Assembly (NCBI GenBank): GCA_009801085.1
Contig: VNWV01000001.1
Span: 8,060,001 to 8,124,000, forward strand
Length of the DNA: 64,000 nt
Origin: Lasiodiplodia sp. COLG20
Taxonomy: Eukaryota; Ascomycota; Dothideomycetes; Botryosphaeriales; Botryosphaeriaceae
Direction: 5' to 3'
Made by a program: the position numbers and the translations under genes. Under the pieces are notes generated by a model. It had not been told where the DNA came from. It did not search any database and was given only the letters and a program-made list of their open reading frames with translations. Positions 1-12,287 of this stretch are shown here, piece after piece (position 1 is the stretch's first letter; the number at the start of each line of letters is the position of its first letter).

Positions 1-524
1 GCAACGTCGAGGAGGGCGGGGTGTGGTACGTGCCGGAGAAGCAACAGCCACTTAAGAATGGCACTACCTCATCCCACGACCACGCTCATGATCACAAAAA
101 GGAACAAGCAGCCCATGACGACCACATGTATGAGCGCTTCCTAGGCACGCACACAGCCGACCCTCAGACCGAATTGGACATGTACGAACGCTTCCTCGGC
201 GACTCATCCTCGCATCACCAGGGCGGAAGCGGAGGCAGCAGCAGCAGTGGTCAAGCCCCTCCGGCACCGCCATCCAATAAGAACAATAACATGGACGCTG
301 CCTCCTCCCCCATCCTTTCCACCATCACCACCACCGAGCGCAACATCGCCGCCGACGGCACCGTGACGACCAAAGTCACGCTGAAGAAGCGCTTCGCCGA
401 CGGTCGTGAGGAGTCGTCCGAGACCGTCAATACGACGCGCGGCGACCCGAATGGCAACGGAGCGTCGCTTGAAGGAAGCGACGGCAGCAACAAGAAGAAG
501 GGTGGATGGTTTTGGTCTAGTTAA
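1..524 (+). CDS. 3' end of an unrecognised hydrophilic protein (5' end off the window)
   Basis: The frame is already open at the left edge (codons start at base 3) and stops with TAA at 522-524, so about 173 C-terminal residues are visible. They are very hydrophilic: a His/Asp-rich stretch, two copies of the motif MYERFLG about 20 residues apart, a Ser/Gly-rich linker, then a compact conserved-looking segment (TTTERNIAADGTVTTK followed by a basic KKRFADGREE) and a Lys-rich tail ending GWFWSS. No catalytic motif is visible. Codon use is that of a real exon. I do not recognise the family well enough to name it; the conserved tail suggests a fungal-specific protein. The neighbouring aminopeptidase gene converges on it. 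Confidence 0.6.
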   Translation, partial: NVEEGGVWYVPEKQQPLKNGTTSSHDHAHDHKKEQAAHDDHMYERFLGTHTADPQTELDMYERFLGDSSSHHQGGSGGSSSSGQAPPAPPSNKNNNMDAASSPILSTITTTERNIAADGTVTTKVTLKKRFADGREESSETVNTTRGDPNGNGASLEGSDGSNKKKGGWFWSS

Positions 525-1287
525 AGAATGCACGAAACGGTTATTCCGTATTTTATGGGCGAAATGTAAGCCTTCACTATATCGGCAAGGTCTAGGGCGC
601 TCAGGGTGTACATTTTTCGTTGGATCAGGAAAGGCGCAGCGCAGGATTATACCACTCTCCATCATCATAATTATTTTTACCCTCCGTTATGCTTTTCTTT
701 CTCTTGGTGCGGTTGTCTCTCGGCTCTTGTTTCTCTCGTCCACATTTTTCGACTCTCGTTCCTAGTTAAGGTTCCTAAAGAAGAGAATGCTGTGCCTTGT
801 AACCGTTGCTTCCGTGATGTGTGATGAACTCTTGAGTGATAATTTGCAGAGGTTCTAGTCCAGTGTTTGAAAGAGAAAGAGATCCACAGGCTTGCAGTCA
901 GCACCTCTCGTTCCAGCCAGCCATCCAGTCTCTCCAGCTGCGATTCAGGATTACGATACCTCCCAGCCATCTTCACCATCTGCACAATCGCCCTCCAAAT
1001 TCACCTTATCTTCTTCGACTTTATAACAATCTCACTTCGCAGTCACGCAAACAACATCAACAGAACTCCAGATACACTCAGAATGCTGGTGGTAATACAT
1101 ATATTTACTTCTACACCAGTCTATTCCAGATTTCGGGTGTCTAGTAAACCATTATCGTTGCTTCTATCCAAGAATGACCCATCTACCCTCATTCGTCAAT
1201 TCCATCACATTCCCAAATCTAATATGCTTCCTCTACTAGTCCAAAGAAAGCGAAACGTTGCACGAAATTTCCCACGAATTTCCAAAA
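525..1287. other. Convergent intergenic spacer
   Basis: This is the 3' flank of the partial gene and of the M18 aminopeptidase, which face each other. It is moderately AT- and CT-rich with only short overlapping ORFs. I see no gene or structured RNA here. Confidence 0.5.
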
Positions 1288-3075
1288 TTAGACGGTCTCC
1301 CTGAACTCCTGGTCAACAGCCTCATAATGATCCAAGAAGCCCTGGAAGATCGCAACACCGAGACCGGGGTCCAGGCTGCCGGTGGTAGCGCGGATGCTGT
1401 GCATGCTCAGCTGAGGGATGCCGGCGTCGATAGCGCGGATACCGGTGGCGGCGCTGAGCATGGGCCCGACGGTGCCGCCGCTGCGCGAGTCGTTGCGGAT
1501 CTGGAAGACCTGGAGGCGCTGGCCGGACTTGTCGGCGATGCGCTGCAGGATGGCGGTGCTGACGGCGTCCGTCGTCATGTGGCCGTTGGAGTCGGCGCTG
1601 ACGACGAGACCCACGTTGAGGCGAGGCGAGTGGTTCTCGAGGTAGGCGTTGAGGAAGTTGGGGTTGACGGCGTGGATGACGTCCGACGAGACGAGGAACG
1701 AGTTGGCGAAGGTCTGGGAGAGCAGCGAGGGCGTCGGGAAGCCCGCGAAGCTGTCGACGATGCGGTTGATGACAGAGGGGAGGAAGTTGCCCCGCGCACC
1801 CTGGCGCAGCAGACTGCCGATCTCCTCGTCGTCGAAGAGGCCGACGACCTTGACGATAGACGAGGACGAGGGGTCCGTGGCCGACGTATCGGCAGAGGTG
1901 CTGTTCAGCAGGGCTTGGACGGCAGCCCACGAGCACAGCTTGTCGTCAACACGGCCCGCGAAGATGAACTCCTTGTCAATGCCGCCGACCTGAGCAGGCT
2001 GCGTATCGAAGAGCTCCAGCTCCCAGTTGACGATGCTGCTGTAGTCGGTAATTCCGAGCTCCTTGGCGATGACCTTAACCAGGCGCTCCGGCTGGGTCGA
2101 TGTGAAGGTGCCTTGGCCTCCTAGTAGGGCAGGCTTGAACTCGGTACCATCCTCGTTCTTCTGCTCTTGTCCAAGGATGTCGCTGTTGTCCAGGCCAATG
2201 ATGGGCACCATCTGCGTCTCCTTGTTGAAGGGACCCTGGGATGCTGCGCCAAAGTGCGGGGCTAGGGTAGGAATGCGGGCAACTGTATATCGCATCAGCA
2301 TTCGGCGCTCTTCTCAATCCTCAACGGATAACTCACTTGGCCAATCTAGCTTCACTAGCTTGCTCACAACCTTGCCGCTCTCCTCCTTCACCAGAACCCT
2401 TCCACCAATGCCCAGATCCCTATCCCACCACGTGCTGTTCAGCGCGCCGGCGTATGGGGCCACGCCCAACTGCTCGTAACCTGCCTTGGTGCGGAGCTTG
2501 GGGATGGGCTTGAGCTTCGCCGTCAGAGCGTCGATGTGGCCGGCCAGGATGGCGGCGCCGTTGCCGGGCTCGTAGGCCTCGCCGACCGCGAAAGCGATCA
2601 GCGACGAGCCATTGCGCTCGACGAAATACTTTCCGCCGGCATCAAGCTTCCACACGTCCCGCTCCGACAGCTTCTTGTACCCCTGCGCCTCGAGGTCCTG
2701 CGCCACAGCCACCACCGCGTGGAAGACGGTCGGGTTGTCCGTCAGGAAGTCGCAGAAGGGCTTGGTGTAGTCTTCGGGCTTCAGGCTGCGGCGAGCGCTG
2801 GAGGTCTGCTGCTGAGGAGCAGCGGCGGCGGGACGAGGAGTCTCAGGCACCTTTGGCGGCACCGCTGGCGCAGCGGCAGCGACGTTGCGGGAGAACATGG
2901 ACGAGCTGAACAGCGTGTCGCCTTGCGTGGGCTCGAGGAAGTTGCCGTTGATGGGCCAGACACGCTGTTCGGTGGCCTCCCAGGTGTTGGCAGCGGGCGC
3001 GGCGGGAGGTTGCATGCTGTGGCTGGACTGTGACTCGGATTGCTTCTGACGGAGGGTGGGGGGATTCTTGGTCAT
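1288..3075 (-). CDS. APE1: M18 aminopeptidase, vacuolar aminopeptidase I type
   Basis: This metallo-aminopeptidase of family M18 removes N-terminal residues from peptides, in the vacuole for the yeast homologue. There are two exons, 3075-2337 and 2282-1288, with a 54-bp GTGAGT..CAG intron; together they give 578 codons (577 aa). The co-catalytic metal-site motifs are all present in order: GHIDALTAKLKP (the His-Val-Asp-Ala-Leu type of Ape1, rather than the His-Thr-Asp-Ser-Pro of cytosolic aspartyl aminopeptidase), AGRVDDKLCS, LFDDEEIGS, a Ser-Asp-x-x-His-x-x-x-Pro-Asn segment and, near the C terminus, QLSMHSIRATTG. APYAGALNSTWWDRDLGIGG is also diagnostic. About 90 N-terminal residues before the core are low-complexity (Pro/Ala/Gln) and may act as a propeptide or targeting region, which is inference. 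Start chosen: the first ATG of the open frame. Confidence 0.93.
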
Positions 3076-3608
3076 GACGGGGATAGGTGTTTAAAGAAAA
3101 CTCGTGGAATAATGGGGAATGCCGCTCTCCAGCTTCTGGTATTGGCAAGCTGTGGAGAAAGGTTAAGGGATGGGGAAGGTGTTGATGGCGTGCGGTTGCG
3201 GTTGATAGATGTCATGAGGGAGCTGCACGTGGTGCCTGGCACAGCTCGCGCCTCGGGCCAAGCTCCAGAGCTCCCCCTGGTTCCTGTCCCACATCCGCAC
3301 CGCCGCACATCAGCAGCCAATAGACTGCATCCCTTGCGCAACGTAAGCTGTTGGAACACGTCAATTCACCCACACAAAAACAGACCGTAGGTGTTTGTCC
3401 GTTTCACACGCGGGATCACGAGTACACTAGCCTGACACCGATACCTTCAGCTCTTTCATTCCTCTTCGATATTCTAGATCTCGATTCTCCAGAAGTGAAC
3501 AGTGAGAGCTCTCGCAATGCTCTACAATGCTTTTTACGTTTCCAGTAAAAAAAAAAAAAGATAAAAAGAAGTCCACACACAGCCCATAATTCTCCCTTGC
3601 ATGAACAT
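3076..3608. other. Promoter of the aminopeptidase and 3' flank of seryl-tRNA synthetase
   Basis: This 533-bp tandem spacer contains a 13-A run near 3547-3559, close to the end of the synthetase gene. I see no other feature. Confidence 0.45.
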
Positions 3609-5317
3609 CTAGACCTTCATGTCCTTGACCTTGTCCGCGACATCACCAGGGGCGGGGACCTTGGGCTTGGGACCCGGCGCCTTGCCCGCAGCCTTGGCCG
3701 AAGTGGTGTCCTTGGGCAGCTCCCTAACGAAGGGCAGGAACTCGGGCTGGCCGGGGATGTACTTGCGGAGGACCTCCGGGACATTGAAGCCATCGGGGGT
3801 CTGGTAGTTCTCCAGAATACAGCAGAGCGCGCGCTCAGTAGCGGCAAGGGTACAGTTCTACAGGCATTCTTCGTCAGAAACGCTAACCATTCTCAATCGA
3901 CAAGACAAGCACTTACCAGAGCGTGCACATATTCCTTCCTGGTAGCGGTCTGCTTCTTTGTGCCGTACCGGATCTCCAGTTCACGAGTCTGGTAATCGGT
4001 GCAGTTGGAGCAGGAAACCAGCTCCTTGTATTCGCCCTGGAAAGGGAACCAGGCCTCAAGGTCAAACTTCTTGGCGGCAGCGTTGTTCAGCGCACCCGAG
4101 ACGATGGCGACGACGTGGTAAGGCAGCTTCAGCGACTGGTAGAACTCCTCGGCCGTGGTAATCATGTCCTCGAACGCGGCCCACGACTCGTCGGGCTTGG
4201 TGATAAGGAACTGCTCGATCTTCTCGAACTGGTGAACGCGGAAGATACCCCACGCATCCCTGCCGTGCGAACCGGCCTCCTTACGGAAGCAGGTCGAGTA
4301 GCCGGCGTACTTGATGGGCAGCTCAGCGGGCTTGAGCCACTCCTCGGCGTGGAGAGCAGACAGCGGCTGTTCCGAGGTCGCGATAAGGTACTTGTCGGTA
4401 TCCTTGTTATTCTCATCTTCCGTAACCTTGTACAGCTCCTCATCGAACTGCTCGAGCTGGGCGGTCTTGGCCATCTGTTCCCGCAGCATCATGAACGGCG
4501 GCATGTTGGGCTGGTAGCCCTTGTTATAGAGGAACTCGAGGCCGTAGTTAACGAGGGCCACTGTGTACATCTAGTCAATATTCTACGCCCACATCCACAA
4601 CGCAAAGTGACTTACGGTTGAGGAAGAGACCCATGCCAGTCAGGCAGTAACCACGGTGGCCGACGACCTTGACGCCACGGTCAGGGTCGTAGCCGCCCAG
4701 GCGGTACAGGACCTCGTGGTGAGAAAGGCAGTCCTTCTTCTCGACGGTCACACCCTCCGGAGTCCACGTTCTGATTTCCTCGTTGTTGTCCTCGTTGTCG
4801 CTGACCGGCACCGAGGGGTGCACGTAGTTGCCTACCGTCTTCACCTTCGCTGTTGTACACCTCGTGGATCAGCCTCGTGATTTTCTTGAGAAGCGGGTGT
4901 GCCGCCACGAACGAGAGTAGGCGTGACCTGCCGGGGAAAATTTACGCACCGGTCAGCGCCTTGAGTTTCTCGGCAGCCAGGTCCTCCTGCGCCTTCTTCT
5001 TGTTGGTGAGATCCTCCTTCTGCTTCAGCAGGTCGTCCGCGTTCTCCTTGTTCTTCTTCTTCTGGCCGATCTCCTTCTGGGTTGCGTTGATCTGCGAGCT
5101 GATCTGGGTCGCCTCATACTGGGCTGGACAGAGGGCAAAATGTCAGCGAGGACTTTGCGCAGGGCTTGTATGGGGTCGCCTGACTCTTTCTGTGGTCCTC
5201 GAACATGGCAATGATTTCGTCGACGATCTCGACCGGGGCGTGACGCTTGCGCTGCGACTCCCTGATCTTCTCAGGGTCGCCGCCGCGCTCCTTTATGAAA
5301 TCCTGAATATCGAGCAT
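3609..5317 (-). CDS. SES1: Seryl-tRNA synthetase, cytosolic
   Basis: This class II synthetase charges tRNA-Ser. Five exons are deduced: 5317-5185, 5123-4950, 4849-4616, 4560-3917 and 3857-3609. They sum to 478 codons (477 aa) with introns of 61, 100, 55 and 59 bp, all GT..AG. The N terminus [19 protein letters not shown] matches yeast Ses1, followed by the Lys/Glu-rich tRNA-binding coiled-coil arm. The class II core follows: [26 protein letters not shown], motif 2 in [20 protein letters not shown] and motif 3 in [19 protein letters not shown]. It ends in a short Lys/Pro-rich tail. No mitochondrial presequence is seen, so it is likely cytosolic. Confidence 0.95.
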
Positions 5318-6402
5318 GGTGGGCGGGCTGCAGCGCTGCAATTGAAGAGGTGTGGAGGTGAGGGGCGAGCGGGTTGTGGTGCGCGATAGGCGGAGCGGGA
5401 ATGTTTATGAGCACAGGGACTGCGAGTGACTCTGTCTGCCCCGCTATGTGGCCTCCTCCGCCTGTCTGCCACCGTCCGATGTGCGCCTGAGTCATGCGGG
5501 CGGTGAGCGAGATCCGCCCACTCACAAGCAGCCCATCATCAGAGCTTAGTCGTTGCCGCCCAGGCATGTATAAGTACTACAATCCGTGTAAAATGCACAT
5601 CCAGTGGGCAAAAATTTGCCCTTATTGTTTGATAATTCACAGCAACTCTGCGAGGACTATGATCAAGCCGTGCGCTTGCAAACCATTGACTCACCCATAA
5701 CGATAGACAAGGCATAAGCCCAGAAATCAGGCGAGATTCTATCCCACGACATTAGAGCAAAATCGCGTTTACAGCAGGCAGCAGAAGCTTTGTAAGCGGC
5801 AAGTGACTCCTTGCACCAATCCACAATGTGAAGCGTTGCCTGGCAAGATATCCATTCGCTCTGGACCAACCACTGAGCTGCCCTACGAAAATACAGTTCA
5901 GAAGTCTGCCAGCCCTAAACCGAGAGTACACGACAGTAAGTCGCAGAAAATTCTTGAACAAAAAGTCGCCATGCAATAGCTGACCAAAACGTTTGACTAG
6001 AAAGGAAAACTAAAAGCAAACGAAGCAGTAATTTTATCCAAGTCCCATCCGAAACATATCATCCGTGCTGCCCGTGCCGGATGTGACTTCTCTCAGTCGG
6101 ATATCAATTGCCCAGTCCCAATCTCCAAAAGATGAAAGAAAGCAGTAGCATGGCTCTGACGTGGTGCAACATATTTAGAATCAGACTCAAAAACAAGAAA
6201 AGGGAGGGGCGCGTGCCCACGTGTTGTTCCATTCGTTTTGCATGCGAACGTCTTTGTCCGCTTCTCTACGAGCCTTCGTGGCTCGTTGACGTAAAAGAAG
6301 AAAGTCTGTGGTAGCAACGTTGAAATTACACACGGTGTGTGAAACCCGCGGACGAACGCATTCTGTCGCATTCGAGGCGCCTTTGAAACTCTGTTGACCT
6401 AT
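5318..6402. other. Intergenic region with the seryl-tRNA synthetase promoter
   Basis: This 1.1-kb stretch holds the SES1 promoter and the 3' flank of OPI1. Only short ORFs without family features are present, and no tRNA-like B box was seen. Confidence 0.4.
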
Positions 6403-8137
6403 TTACCTCTTCGGCTCCGTGATAGGGAGCAAACTGGCCGACTTCTCATCCTCGGGTGCTCCGCTGTCGGTGCGCTTGCGTCCTAGGCTATCGAGCCACT
6501 GCTCGGCACTCTTGATCGTGCTTTCGACAACAAGGCTGACCTGGGCGATCATATCCAAACCTTCCTTTGCGAACGCAAGCATGCGGTTGGCGCCTCTGAC
6601 CTCGGCCGGCTCACCATCCTCGCCCTCCTGGCCGTTCCTCGTAGAAGCGGCATTTGCAGCCTGCCATCGCTGGGGCACAGAAAGCAGTTGCCTGCGCACA
6701 ATGTTGCCTGCATTTTCAGGGAGGGCACCCCCAGTGTATTGCGAGACGGATGAGCAGACTTTCTTGATAGTCTCCCAAATTTCCTGGCTGATGGCTTTGA
6801 TGCGATTCGCGAGGCGGCGGCTTTCCTCCTCCCGCTGCTGCTCCTCCATGAGCTGTCGAGAGCCCACGCTTTTCTCGTCATTGTATTGATTTGAGCCATT
6901 GGTGGCTCTCTCGAAGTCTTCAAGCACCATTTTCAGCGCACGCATAGCAGTTCCAATGTGCGCAGTCGCGTCGCGAAGAAGATTCAAGCAGAATTTGAGG
7001 CTGCGCAGGGATTTCTCCGAAAGAGCCACACCGAGGCCGGATGTCGTGATCATCACGCGAGTAGACCAGTGCGGCGACTGCGAGCTTTCATTGCAAGATT
7101 TCTGGTTTCCGTTCAGCAGGGCTAACTGACGTGTGTGGCCGTTAATGTGCCCATTAGTATTTCTTTCTTCATATTCTGGAGAGCGTTCGGTGTCGTAAGG
7201 GGGCAAGGTCTCTTCCCGAACACTCGAAATGTCAGAGTCTCCTCTGGTCCGAGCCGCGCGCACAGGCGGAGTCTGGAGCCCTTCCTCAATGTCCATCATG
7301 TCATTGTCGGTCCTTCTTCTTTTATGACTCCCTGTTTCGGCGTCACTGGCTCTTTCGCCGAGGTAGCGGCGCAAACTGCTTTCCACACCAGTCCGTCGGC
7401 CAACGGTGCCCACGGTACTGGCAAAATTGCGCTCAAGGAAGTCCGCGCTAGACTGGACAAAGCGAGGAGAGTATGTCTTGGTGGTTGAGTATGCCGACAG
7501 TGAACCGTTGATCGTATTACCTATCCAGGGATGCCGTGACGTCACCAGTGAGAGAAGAGGCTCCCTCTCCTGGCTGGAGGACTGATCGGACGGCGGTGGA
7601 AGGGTTGCGCTACGGCCGGGAGGCGACATGACATAATCTACACATGTCAACTGATTGTTCCCCGCGGAGAATGAGGAGGTTTCTACCTGGATTACCCAGA
7701 CCAACAATGGCCTCTGCAGCAAGAAGCTCTTTCTGGTTGCGTGTAGACGTCTGAGGGTTGCCGTTGACCTGCTCGTCCATGCTCACGATGCTCTCGGTGT
7801 CCATGGGGCTGCCCACATCCATCTCGGCGAGGGAGCGCGGCGCGGTAACAGGCGCGCGCGGCAAGGAAGCAGCCTGGAGGGCTGTCGAGGTCTGCCATTG
7901 CTGGACATCGGTCGCGTATTTGGCAAAGCCATGGCTATCGAGCGGGTTGGAGCTGCTGCGCGAATGTGTCGCCACGGGGAGGCCGAGTGACTTCAGGTCG
8001 GGAAGGTGGACGCCGTTGGTCGCCGAGGCGGCGGGTGCGACAGCGCGTGGCGGGTCCTGCGTCGGCACCGAGGGCAGGTGCAGCGTCTCAGGATCGTTGT
8101 GGGCGTAGGGCGGCGGTCGCTCTTCCTGCACCTCCAT
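6403..8137 (-). CDS. OPI1: Opi1-type transcriptional regulator of phospholipid synthesis
   Basis: Two exons, 8137-7687 and 7637-6403, with a 49-bp GTAGAA..TAG intron, sum to 562 codons (561 aa). The junction restores AAEAIVGLGNP-DYVMSPPG. This is followed by PLLSLVTSRHPWIGNTING and SLSAYSTTKTYSPRF, the hallmark block of the Opi1 family. In yeast, Opi1 binds phosphatidic acid at the ER and, when released, represses INO1 and other inositol/choline-responsive genes. The N-terminal 140 residues are Pro/Ser-rich. The middle has an SHKRRRTDN basic stretch (possible nuclear signal) and an acidic patch; the C-terminal 200 residues are helical (LRSLKFCLNLL, then Glu-rich). In filamentous fungi the regulatory wiring is less well known, so the target genes are inferred. 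Confidence 0.9.
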
Positions 8138-11100
8138 GACGGGTGAGGTCGGCGCCGTCGGGTGACGCAGAGATTGCCGATCGATGAGGTGAGCGCGAGC
8201 GACTGCGAGGGCGACCGGGCGACAGCTTTATGGCAGGGCGCGCGCAAGCGACGGTCGGGGGCGTGTGGGCGGTTTATTGACGCGTGGTTGAGCTGAGGCG
8301 GGCCGGGGGGTATCGGGAGCGGTGCATGTTGGTGAGTGGGTGGAGGCAAGCGGCACTTCTTGCTCAGCGGCCTGCGCAAGGCGTTCGATTGACATGTGAA
8401 CTGCAAGATTACACCTTAGCTTCTCCCACGTGAAGACGCTCGGATCACGACCTTGTTGGGTGAGCCGAGTCGTCGTACCAGAAGCGGCGTATCACGTCGT
8501 CAGGACGCGCTTCCTTCGGATAGTGGCCAACGACGCTTCGCCTCGCTGCCGGGACGCCGTCCCCGACTTCGTTGTTGGCGGCACCGCGGGGACGGGCGAT
8601 ATGCACCCCAGATATATCCGCCAATGACGCGCCCATGATAGGCTCCCATTCGCAAGCGTGCTGCGGCAACCACCGTCGACATTTGAGCACCCCAACGCAA
8701 AGTGCCTTTAAAGAAGTCGCTGCGCGCGCACTCTGAAGCTTCGCCGTGTCCCAGCTACCTGGCGCCAGCTCACGCGGCGGCCTCTCGGTCGTCTTGACGG
8801 CCTCTGGCGCTAGCGAGCCTACTGGATGGACGCACTGCCAGCACAGCGGAAGCGGACCTACCTGGCTAACCAGGAATACAGCGTAGTATCTGCATTCCCT
8901 GAGAACAGGCCTTGTCAGCAGGGATCCGACTTCCCACGCCAACGGATCGCACGCCTTTGTGGTTGCTCTCCTAGCATTCAACGCAGTCCTCCTTGGCGGC
9001 CCGACGCCGGCCGGCAATTGACATGTCCGAAGTTGGCGCCCAATCGTCCGCCACTCTACCTGGCGAGCATGTGAACCGACCGCCTTCCCCAGGTTGCAAC
9101 GCCCTCGCTACCAGCGAGACACCCTCTGTTCCAGCGCCCTGATGTCGGTGGACCCGAAGCCATCTAACGGTGAGCACGAGCATCGCCAGACGAACCTCTT
9201 CACGCACGTGAAAGCCCGAAACGGATCGCGCTCCTGGGAGTGGAGATGCCACTTCACCTCGGACTTACATTTCTCCCACACCGCATTCCGAACCCGAGCT
9301 CCAGGGCGCCGGGCCTCTGGGATAGTGCTAGCGGAAAATGTTCCCATGCATGTGGACGCATCGATGTCGTTCCTCTGCTAGGATTGGAGCAGGAAAGAGG
9401 CAACGAGCCTCATACGCTACGGCTCCATCGCCCTCCTTACCGAACGGTGTGACGCTCAGCCCCACGTGCAAAAAAATCAATCCATCACTGCACGTAGAAG
9501 CCCTGTACTACGTACAGTACATCTTCCGAAACAAGAATTTCTGTCCACGTCCCTAATTTGGAAGCCTCAATTGCGCAGATCCCGTGGGAGATCAGAAGGA
9601 GCCTTCACCTGTGCTTCCTGTGAGTGTATCAAGGCTGCCTTCACCACAGCTTTCAGGAGCCTCACACACCCTTCAGATATCGGGCCTGGCCTTACGTTTA
9701 TGGGGAATTGAGCGCTGCGTCTGGACGCTCTCGTGTGGGAGTAAACATGCCCTACACCCGGAGATTGGCTTCAATTGCCCCTGCAGGAAAAGCAAGACAT
9801 GGCTTCGCGGAACTCGGGAGAATCAAATCTTCAGCATCCCGATATGGGCCTCAGGGCACGCAGGTAAAATATGCGGCGGTCTCGAATGGCGAAGGAATGA
9901 CGGGCGGATGTTTCAGGCTTAGCGACCGACGGGCGCGAGACGCGCTACGAACAGATCCAGGCCTGATCCTTCCTCTCACAGCGTGGCCGCGCTCGTTTGC
10001 GATCGGCACTTCGGCATGGCTTGTGTGAGTGACGCGGTACTGCGCTGCGGCTCCCGACGAGGCGCGAGCTCATTCGCTTATGGCGTACGCGTCGCGAAAT
10101 GGCCCCCCTTAAGGCGCATCCGCCAAGGTGAGGAGAGGAAGAAAAAAATTTCTGACGCTGGCAGACCGGTGCAATGAGAGGCTTGCGGAAGGGACCTGCA
10201 CCCAATGGCCCATTGCGGACGGGCGGCTAACGCAGCTTAGTGCATTCAACGGACGAGGGGCACCCAGCTGCTTTCTTTCCCCGCGCAACCTCCGCTCAAG
10301 CAGGCAGATGACCGCCTTTTCACCTTTCCTACCGCATGGGTCTGCCCACCGCACATCGTCCCGGCTAGACGGGCCAGACGTGGTCGGCGATAAGGAGGCA
10401 CTCTGGCGGTCACGCTGTGCGCGGGTTCCGCGCACGAGAAAGTTCGGACGGGGGCCGCAGGTTGTTCGACGCTGTTCGAACGCGATGCCCTCTTCGGCCA
10501 GAGCCCCACAGGATGGACAGCCAAGATCTGAAGTCCCGCAGGCGCGTACCGACCCGACAATCAGCCATGCAGCCTCAGCCTTGTGCGACTCAGCCGGCGC
10601 GCGCTGAGCACGCACAAGGCACGCTTGCAGACTCAGTCACCGCCTTCTCATTGGCCAGCGCGGACCCTTGCCAGCATGGCTCATTGTAATTCATAAGCAG
10701 CCAACGTTGTTCCCGAAGCCGATGTGGGGACTGACGCCTGCAGTGTCGCCGCCTCTCTGCTGCTGGCGCTGCGCCCACTGTGCCCCCTCGGCCACTTGGC
10801 CGTCAAACATCGGCTAACTTCGGTTCCTTGTTCCGGCCTCGCGCCATGCCGTGCCCGCCTTGGAGAAGGTTGCCCCTCTGTCGGTGGACAGAAAATGCAT
10901 CATGGCTGTACACCGGTGTCGCGATCTGGATACCTCACGCGGTCGGGACTCAGCATGGTCAGGGGTCCGTCCGGCTATCTACAAGCACATTCTCCACCAC
11001 ACTATCCGCCGCCCAAGTTCGTGCGGAGGCCCTTGCGCTCCACCAACGCCACGGACTTACGGTGTTAAGGTCGAAAGAAGCCCATTTTGTCCGGACCCGC

Positions 11101-11296
11101 CAAGCCCTCTGCAAGGGTACGCATCCCGGGCCACATTTCTCCAGCTCTACAAATCCCCGCTGTAAACTCAGTCCTCCTTTTTCCCTCAGGTAGTGCGGCG
11201 GCCGCGTTGCAAGACCCGTATATAGGCTACGTGAGAGCCTAAGGGCCGCCCCATCCACCACCTACCCGCTTCCTTTGCTCGCCGCTCGTCCCCAAC
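8138..11296. other. 3.2-kb stretch without a recognisable gene
   Basis: This is the shared upstream region of OPI1 (minus) and the ABC transporter (plus). It is fairly GC-rich and carries many short overlapping ORFs on both strands (the largest is about 190 codons, on the minus strand near 8445-9017). None has family motifs, codon regularity or a matching neighbour exon. It ends in a CT-rich stretch just before the transporter ATG, as is common at fungal promoters. I searched for pleiotropic-drug-response elements (TCCGYGGA) by eye and did not find a convincing one. Confidence 0.5.
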
Positions 11297-12255
11297 ATGG
11301 ATCGTCTCGATCCGGAGCAGCTTCAGGCTGAGGCCATTCGCCGCCTCTCTCAACAGAGCGAGGGTCTGGGTCTGGATCCCAGCGCTATCCAAATCATCTC
11401 TCAAGATGGCGAGGAACTGGATCCCAGCACCATCCAGATGCTCTCTCAGCAGAGCGGGGGCCTGGATCCCAGCATGATCCAGATGTTTGTGTCCACCCCC
11501 AATGGCGGTGGTGACATGAATGAGACCAGGTCAATTCATACCACCTACTCCGAGACCCGTTCCGTCGTCCGTTCCGAGTCTCGTTCAGAGCTTCATGGCT
11601 CCGGCTCACAGTCAGATCTCCGGCTACACAGCTCTGGATCCCATTCCATACTGCGCACTGGTTCGCAGTCTGCCCTCCGAAACGAGTCTTTCTCCGCCGA
11701 TTCGCTCTCTGAGCTTCACGCCTCGAACTCTTCCAACCAACTCAGGGAGTCCGGATCCCAGTCCGCGTTGAGGTCTGGCTCCGTGACGGCATTCCAGTCG
11801 TCAGGTTCTCTGGCCGCTGTTCACGAATCCGACGATCACGCCGCCTCCGACGCTCAGCTTGCCCTTCAAGCAGCTAACGCCCATGCCTTACTTCAAGGAT
11901 CCGAGTCCGTTTCCGAATTCCGTGACGCCAGGCAAGGCAGTGAAGATGCCACTCTCGCTACCAAGAGCTCTACCTTCGCCCTGAGTGGCGGCAATGCCAG
12001 CGATGCCGACCTTATAAGCAACTCTGCCGCCCGCCAGGGCAGCACATCCGTCTCCGTCTCCGCCAGACCCGATAGCCAGGACGCTAGCACAACCCTGCAT
12101 ACCGCCAATTCTGCCTACTTCGATGCTGACAGCTCTGCCGGCCGTCATGGCAGCACATCCATGTCCGTTTCCGCTAGACCCGATAGCCAGGACGCCAGCA
12201 CGACCCTGCACACCGCAAATTCCGCCTACTTCGATACCGCCAACAACGCAGAAGT

Positions 12256-12287
<32 letters not shown>

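Noticed and set aside
3923..4621. Plus-strand 232-codon frame over seryl-tRNA synthetase
   Set aside because: Shadow of exon 4 of the synthetase on the opposite strand.
8445..9017. 190-codon minus-strand ORF upstream of OPI1
   Set aside because: No family motif, irregular codon use, no splice partner; treated as chance in GC-rich DNA.
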